This document shows positions 6,901-8,146 of a stretch of DNA of 8,146 nucleotides, piece by piece; the stretch's first letter is position 1, and the number at the start of each line of letters is the position of its first letter. The notes under the pieces are model-generated. The model ran no database searches. It was given only the letters and a program-made list of their open reading frames with translations, and had not been told where the DNA came from. Source of the DNA: JBBQXK01 sp038251625 (GTDB taxonomy: Bacteria; Pseudomonadota; Alphaproteobacteria; Rhodobacterales; Rhodobacteraceae); contig JBBSBE010000159.1 in the NCBI GenBank assembly GCA_038251625.1, forward strand, positions 1 to 8,146, given 5' to 3'. The position numbers were made by a program, and so were the translations under genes.

Positions 6901-7141
6901 CTTCCAGAGGTTCGGTGACCAGCTTGACCGCATCCTCGGCCCGCAAGCCGGGTGCCTGCACGTGGATGTCTACCAGCGGAACCGAGATTTGCGGCTCTTC
7001 CTCGCGCGGCAGCGAGGTCAGGGCGACCAGCCCCATCGCCAGCGCCGCCAGAATGAAGAGGGGCGTCAGGGACGAAGCGATGAACGCCCGCGTCAGCCGC
7101 CCTGCGATGCCGAGGTTCACGGTCTCGGGCGGCTTACTCAT
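3920..7141 (-). CDS. RND-family efflux permease (AcrB/HAE1-like inner-membrane pump)
   Basis: The 1073-residue product has the full RND plan. TM1 is near 20-41, followed by a periplasmic porter loop to about 355 with 'PREEEPQISVPLVDI' (45-59). TM2-6 span about 358-515, a cytoplasmic linker covers 516-555, TM7 is near 556-574, a second porter loop runs to about 920, and TM8-12 span 922-1068. The proton-relay motif in TM4 is intact: GILVDDAIVVIENI (420-433) with Asp424 and Asp425 equivalent to AcrB D407/D408. The TM10 lysine of AcrB (K940) is Arg988 here, in VRNSILLVDF. The linker contains a His/Asp-rich patch (523-532). Such permeases export substrates from the periplasm and inner leaflet by proton antiport, with an adaptor and an outer-membrane channel. 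The start overlaps the adaptor gene's end by 8 bases (ATGAGTAA), implying coupled translation, since no good ribosome binding site is seen. The sequence lacks the charged TM4 variants of metal-exporting CusA types. The substrate is unknown. Confidence 0.93.
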   Translation of the reverse strand: MSKPPETVNLGIAGRLTRAFIASSLTPLFILAALAMGLVALTSLPREEEPQISVPLVDIHVQAPGLRAEDAVKLVTEPLEGIVKGIAGVEHVYSSTHDDNVLVTVRFKVGTSSDAAVLRVHDKIRANMDRIPFGIPEPLIVGRGIDDVAIVSLTLAPKPGVEGISANDLTRIARELRTQVAKTTDVGLTYLVGEVPEMIRIAPDPERLALYGVTLQQLAAKVANANRSQNTGPLRDNGEQIDLVVGETLVASAEIANLLLTTRDGRPVYVADVAEVSFVSDSADVIVANVSHAPDGTVTRTPAVTLAVAKRAGANAVIVAEAILTRIEALEGSLIPDTVAVIVTRNYGETANEKANELLFHLGLATLSIVALVWLAIGWREAIVVAMVIPVTILLTLFAAWVMGYTLNRVSLFALIFSIGILVDDAIVVIENIARHWGMNDGRSRIAGAVDAVAEVGNPTIVATLTVVAALLPMLFVSGLMGPYMSPIPANASAAMIFSFFVAVIITPWLMVKVAGRAPMAAHGHDDTYGGHPGGFLGRLYGRVARPLLASKTRSLVFLLVTVVLSFGSLGLLYTQDVTVKLLPFDNKSELSVVIDLPEGAAVEATDRVAQDVARLVLQLPEVVSVQTHAGTAAPFNFNGLVRHYYLRGAAHLGEVQITLSPKADRDRPSHAIALDIRARLAALPLPAGTSLKTVEPPPGPPVIATLLAEVYGPDANSRRAAATKVREAFQSVPFVVDVDDSFGMQARRLRATISTDDLEFFSVEESDVFDTLAILNGGRTVGYSHRGDGRPPIPIRVERSPGDRVLDERFLSTPIPANVLPGARGVVELGDVIRVAEERASFPVFRHNGRDAEMVTAEMAGAFEAPLYGMIAVGKALDAMDWAPGTKPVISLYGQPADESVTTLLWDGEWEVTYVTFRDMGAAFGVALLAIYILVVAQFGSFRLPLVILTPIPLTFLGIVAGHWLFSAPFSATSMIGFIALAGIIVRNSILLVDFIRHADPAGKTPVEILIEAGAIRFKPILLTAIAAMIGAVVILSDPIFQGLAISLLFGLLSSTLLTVLVIPAIYRVLKT

Positions 7142-8114
7142 GCCCGGTCACGACCCGGTCACCGGTCATAAGGCCCGACAACACCTCGATCATCGGGGTG
7201 CTCCCGATTGTCTGGTGCTGGCCAAGCACGACCGTGCGCAGGAATGAGCCATCGGGGCCAGCAACCTCGACGAAATCAAGGCCCGTGCGGGTAATGACGG
7301 CGGATTCCGGCACCATCAGCGCGCTCCGGGTATCGACCGGCAGACGAACCAGTACCCGCGCGTCGATAAAGCTGTCGGGCAGGTCGGGCACTTCGACGTC
7401 AGCAATGACGCGGCCGCTTTCGATTAGCGGATAGATGCGTGCCAAAGTGCCTTGCGACATGCCCTTGGCGGTTTCGATCCCGATTGCGTCACCTTCTTGC
7501 AAGAAGGCGGCATGACGTTCGGGCACCGCGATGCGAAGGAAAATCCCGCCGCCGCCGATGGTGGCCACAGCCTCGCCCGGCAACACCACAGCCCCCGCCG
7601 CCACCGGCACCGACAGCACCCGGCCCGCAATGGGGGCCAGCACCGCCCCCTCCAGCGCAAGCTGCTCCACCACCTTGCGATCAGCCCCCACCGCGGCGAT
7701 TTGGCCCGTCAATACATCCACCTGCGTGCGCAGCGCGTCCAGCCTTTGCGCCGTTGTCACCCCGCGCGCCAGCAGATCCTCGCCCCGCGTCAGTTCGACC
7801 CTCGCGTTGTCCATCTGGGCCGCCAGTGCCTGCAACTGGGCGTCGATGGCGGCAAGCTGATAGTCGATCTTGGCATCGACAACCTGCGCCAGAACCTGCC
7901 CGGCCGTCACGACATCGCCTTCGCTGACGCCCAATGACACCAGTGTGCCGCCCAACCTCGCGCGAGCCGGAATGCGGCTACGCGCCTCGATCCGGCCATA
8001 GACCGCCTTCCATTCCGTCACCGATACTGGTGCCAGCACCACATCCTCGGCCAGTGATGCCAGTGGTGATGATACGACCAAGGCAACGATGGCAATTAAG
8101 GTTCGCATGCTCAT
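7134..8114 (-). CDS. RND efflux periplasmic adaptor subunit (membrane fusion protein, HlyD/AcrA-like)
   Basis: The 326-residue protein begins with a Sec signal peptide (hydrophobic 5-20, likely cleavage after SLA at 22) and has no lipobox cysteine, so it is probably periplasmic with no lipid anchor. The lipoyl halves flank a helical hairpin: GGTLVSLGVSEGDVVTAGQVL (55-75) and GAVLAPIAGRVLSVPVAAGAVV (156-177), with a coiled coil between about 83 and 150 (DAQLQALAAQM...). Beta-barrel and membrane-proximal domains follow (about 190-326, including 'ALMVPESAVI' 265-274). It links the RND pump to an outer-membrane channel. At 326 residues it is on the short side, with a short hairpin. ATG 8114 overlaps the stop of an upstream frame as ATGA; the ATG at 8108, with GGA six bases ahead, is an equally good start. 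The gene is co-transcribed with the permease. Confidence 0.9.
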   Translation of the reverse strand: MSMRTLIAIVALVVSSPLASLAEDVVLAPVSVTEWKAVYGRIEARSRIPARARLGGTLVSLGVSEGDVVTAGQVLAQVVDAKIDYQLAAIDAQLQALAAQMDNARVELTRGEDLLARGVTTAQRLDALRTQVDVLTGQIAAVGADRKVVEQLALEGAVLAPIAGRVLSVPVAAGAVVLPGEAVATIGGGGIFLRIAVPERHAAFLQEGDAIGIETAKGMSQGTLARIYPLIESGRVIADVEVPDLPDSFIDARVLVRLPVDTRSALMVPESAVITRTGLDFVEVAGPDGSFLRTVVLGQHQTIGSTPMIEVLSGLMTGDRVVTGHE

Positions 8115-8146
8115 TCCACTTCTTGCACTGCTGCTGCGACCGTCAC
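8111..8146 (-). CDS. C-terminal end of an unidentified upstream gene
   Basis: On the minus strand the frame entering from the right edge reads VTVAAAVQEVE and stops with TGA at 8113-8111, overlapping the adaptor ATG as ATGA. Such four-base overlaps are common inside operons, so a co-directional gene probably lies upstream. Only eleven residues are visible, too few to assign a family; it could also be a chance open frame. Confidence 0.4.
   Translation of the reverse strand: MTVAAAVQEVE

Overview
The window looks like chromosomal DNA from an alphaproteobacterium, most likely of the Rhodobacterales type. The coding regions are GC-rich with strong third-position G/C. A tRNA piece has the anticodon-stem half seen in alphaproteobacterial initiator tRNAs. 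The RND, thioredoxin and UbiG-like proteins read like those of that group. This placement is an inference; no 16S or marker gene is present.

Left part (1-2459): the first 51 residues of a type III polyketide synthase run off the left edge on the minus strand. Divergent from it, after about 640 bases without a convincing gene, lie two overlapping plus-strand methyltransferase genes. One is an integral-membrane, isoprenylcysteine-methyltransferase-like protein (797-1618). The other is a UbiG-like class I SAM methyltransferase (1608-2459). A type III PKS beside a membrane methyltransferase and a quinone-type O-methyltransferase suggests synthesis and O-methylation of a membrane-associated alkylresorcinol, alkylpyrone or alkylquinone lipid.

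Middle part (2460-3349): no convincing protein gene is visible. This stretch holds the 3' half of an initiator tRNA-Met gene (2770-2816) with no 5' half, followed by a strong intrinsic terminator. It is flanked on both sides by an identical 18-base repeat that is itself two GGTCAAC units 11 bases apart. On the left there are also three CTGCGG units exactly 10 bases apart. Together these resemble the attachment site of a tyrosine-recombinase element integrated at, or lost from, a tRNA-fMet gene. No integrase gene lies in the window.

Right part (3350-8146, all minus strand): a periplasmic adaptor gene (8114-7134) overlaps an RND efflux permease gene (7141-3920) by 8 bases. After a 141-base gap comes a thioredoxin-2-type gene with an N-terminal zinc ribbon (3778-3350). 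The last codons of another minus-strand gene appear to overlap the adaptor start. The pair would form the inner-membrane and periplasmic parts of a tripartite pump; the outer-membrane channel is not in the window. The thioredoxin next to it hints at a thiol, sulfide or redox stress role, but the substrate cannot be read from sequence.
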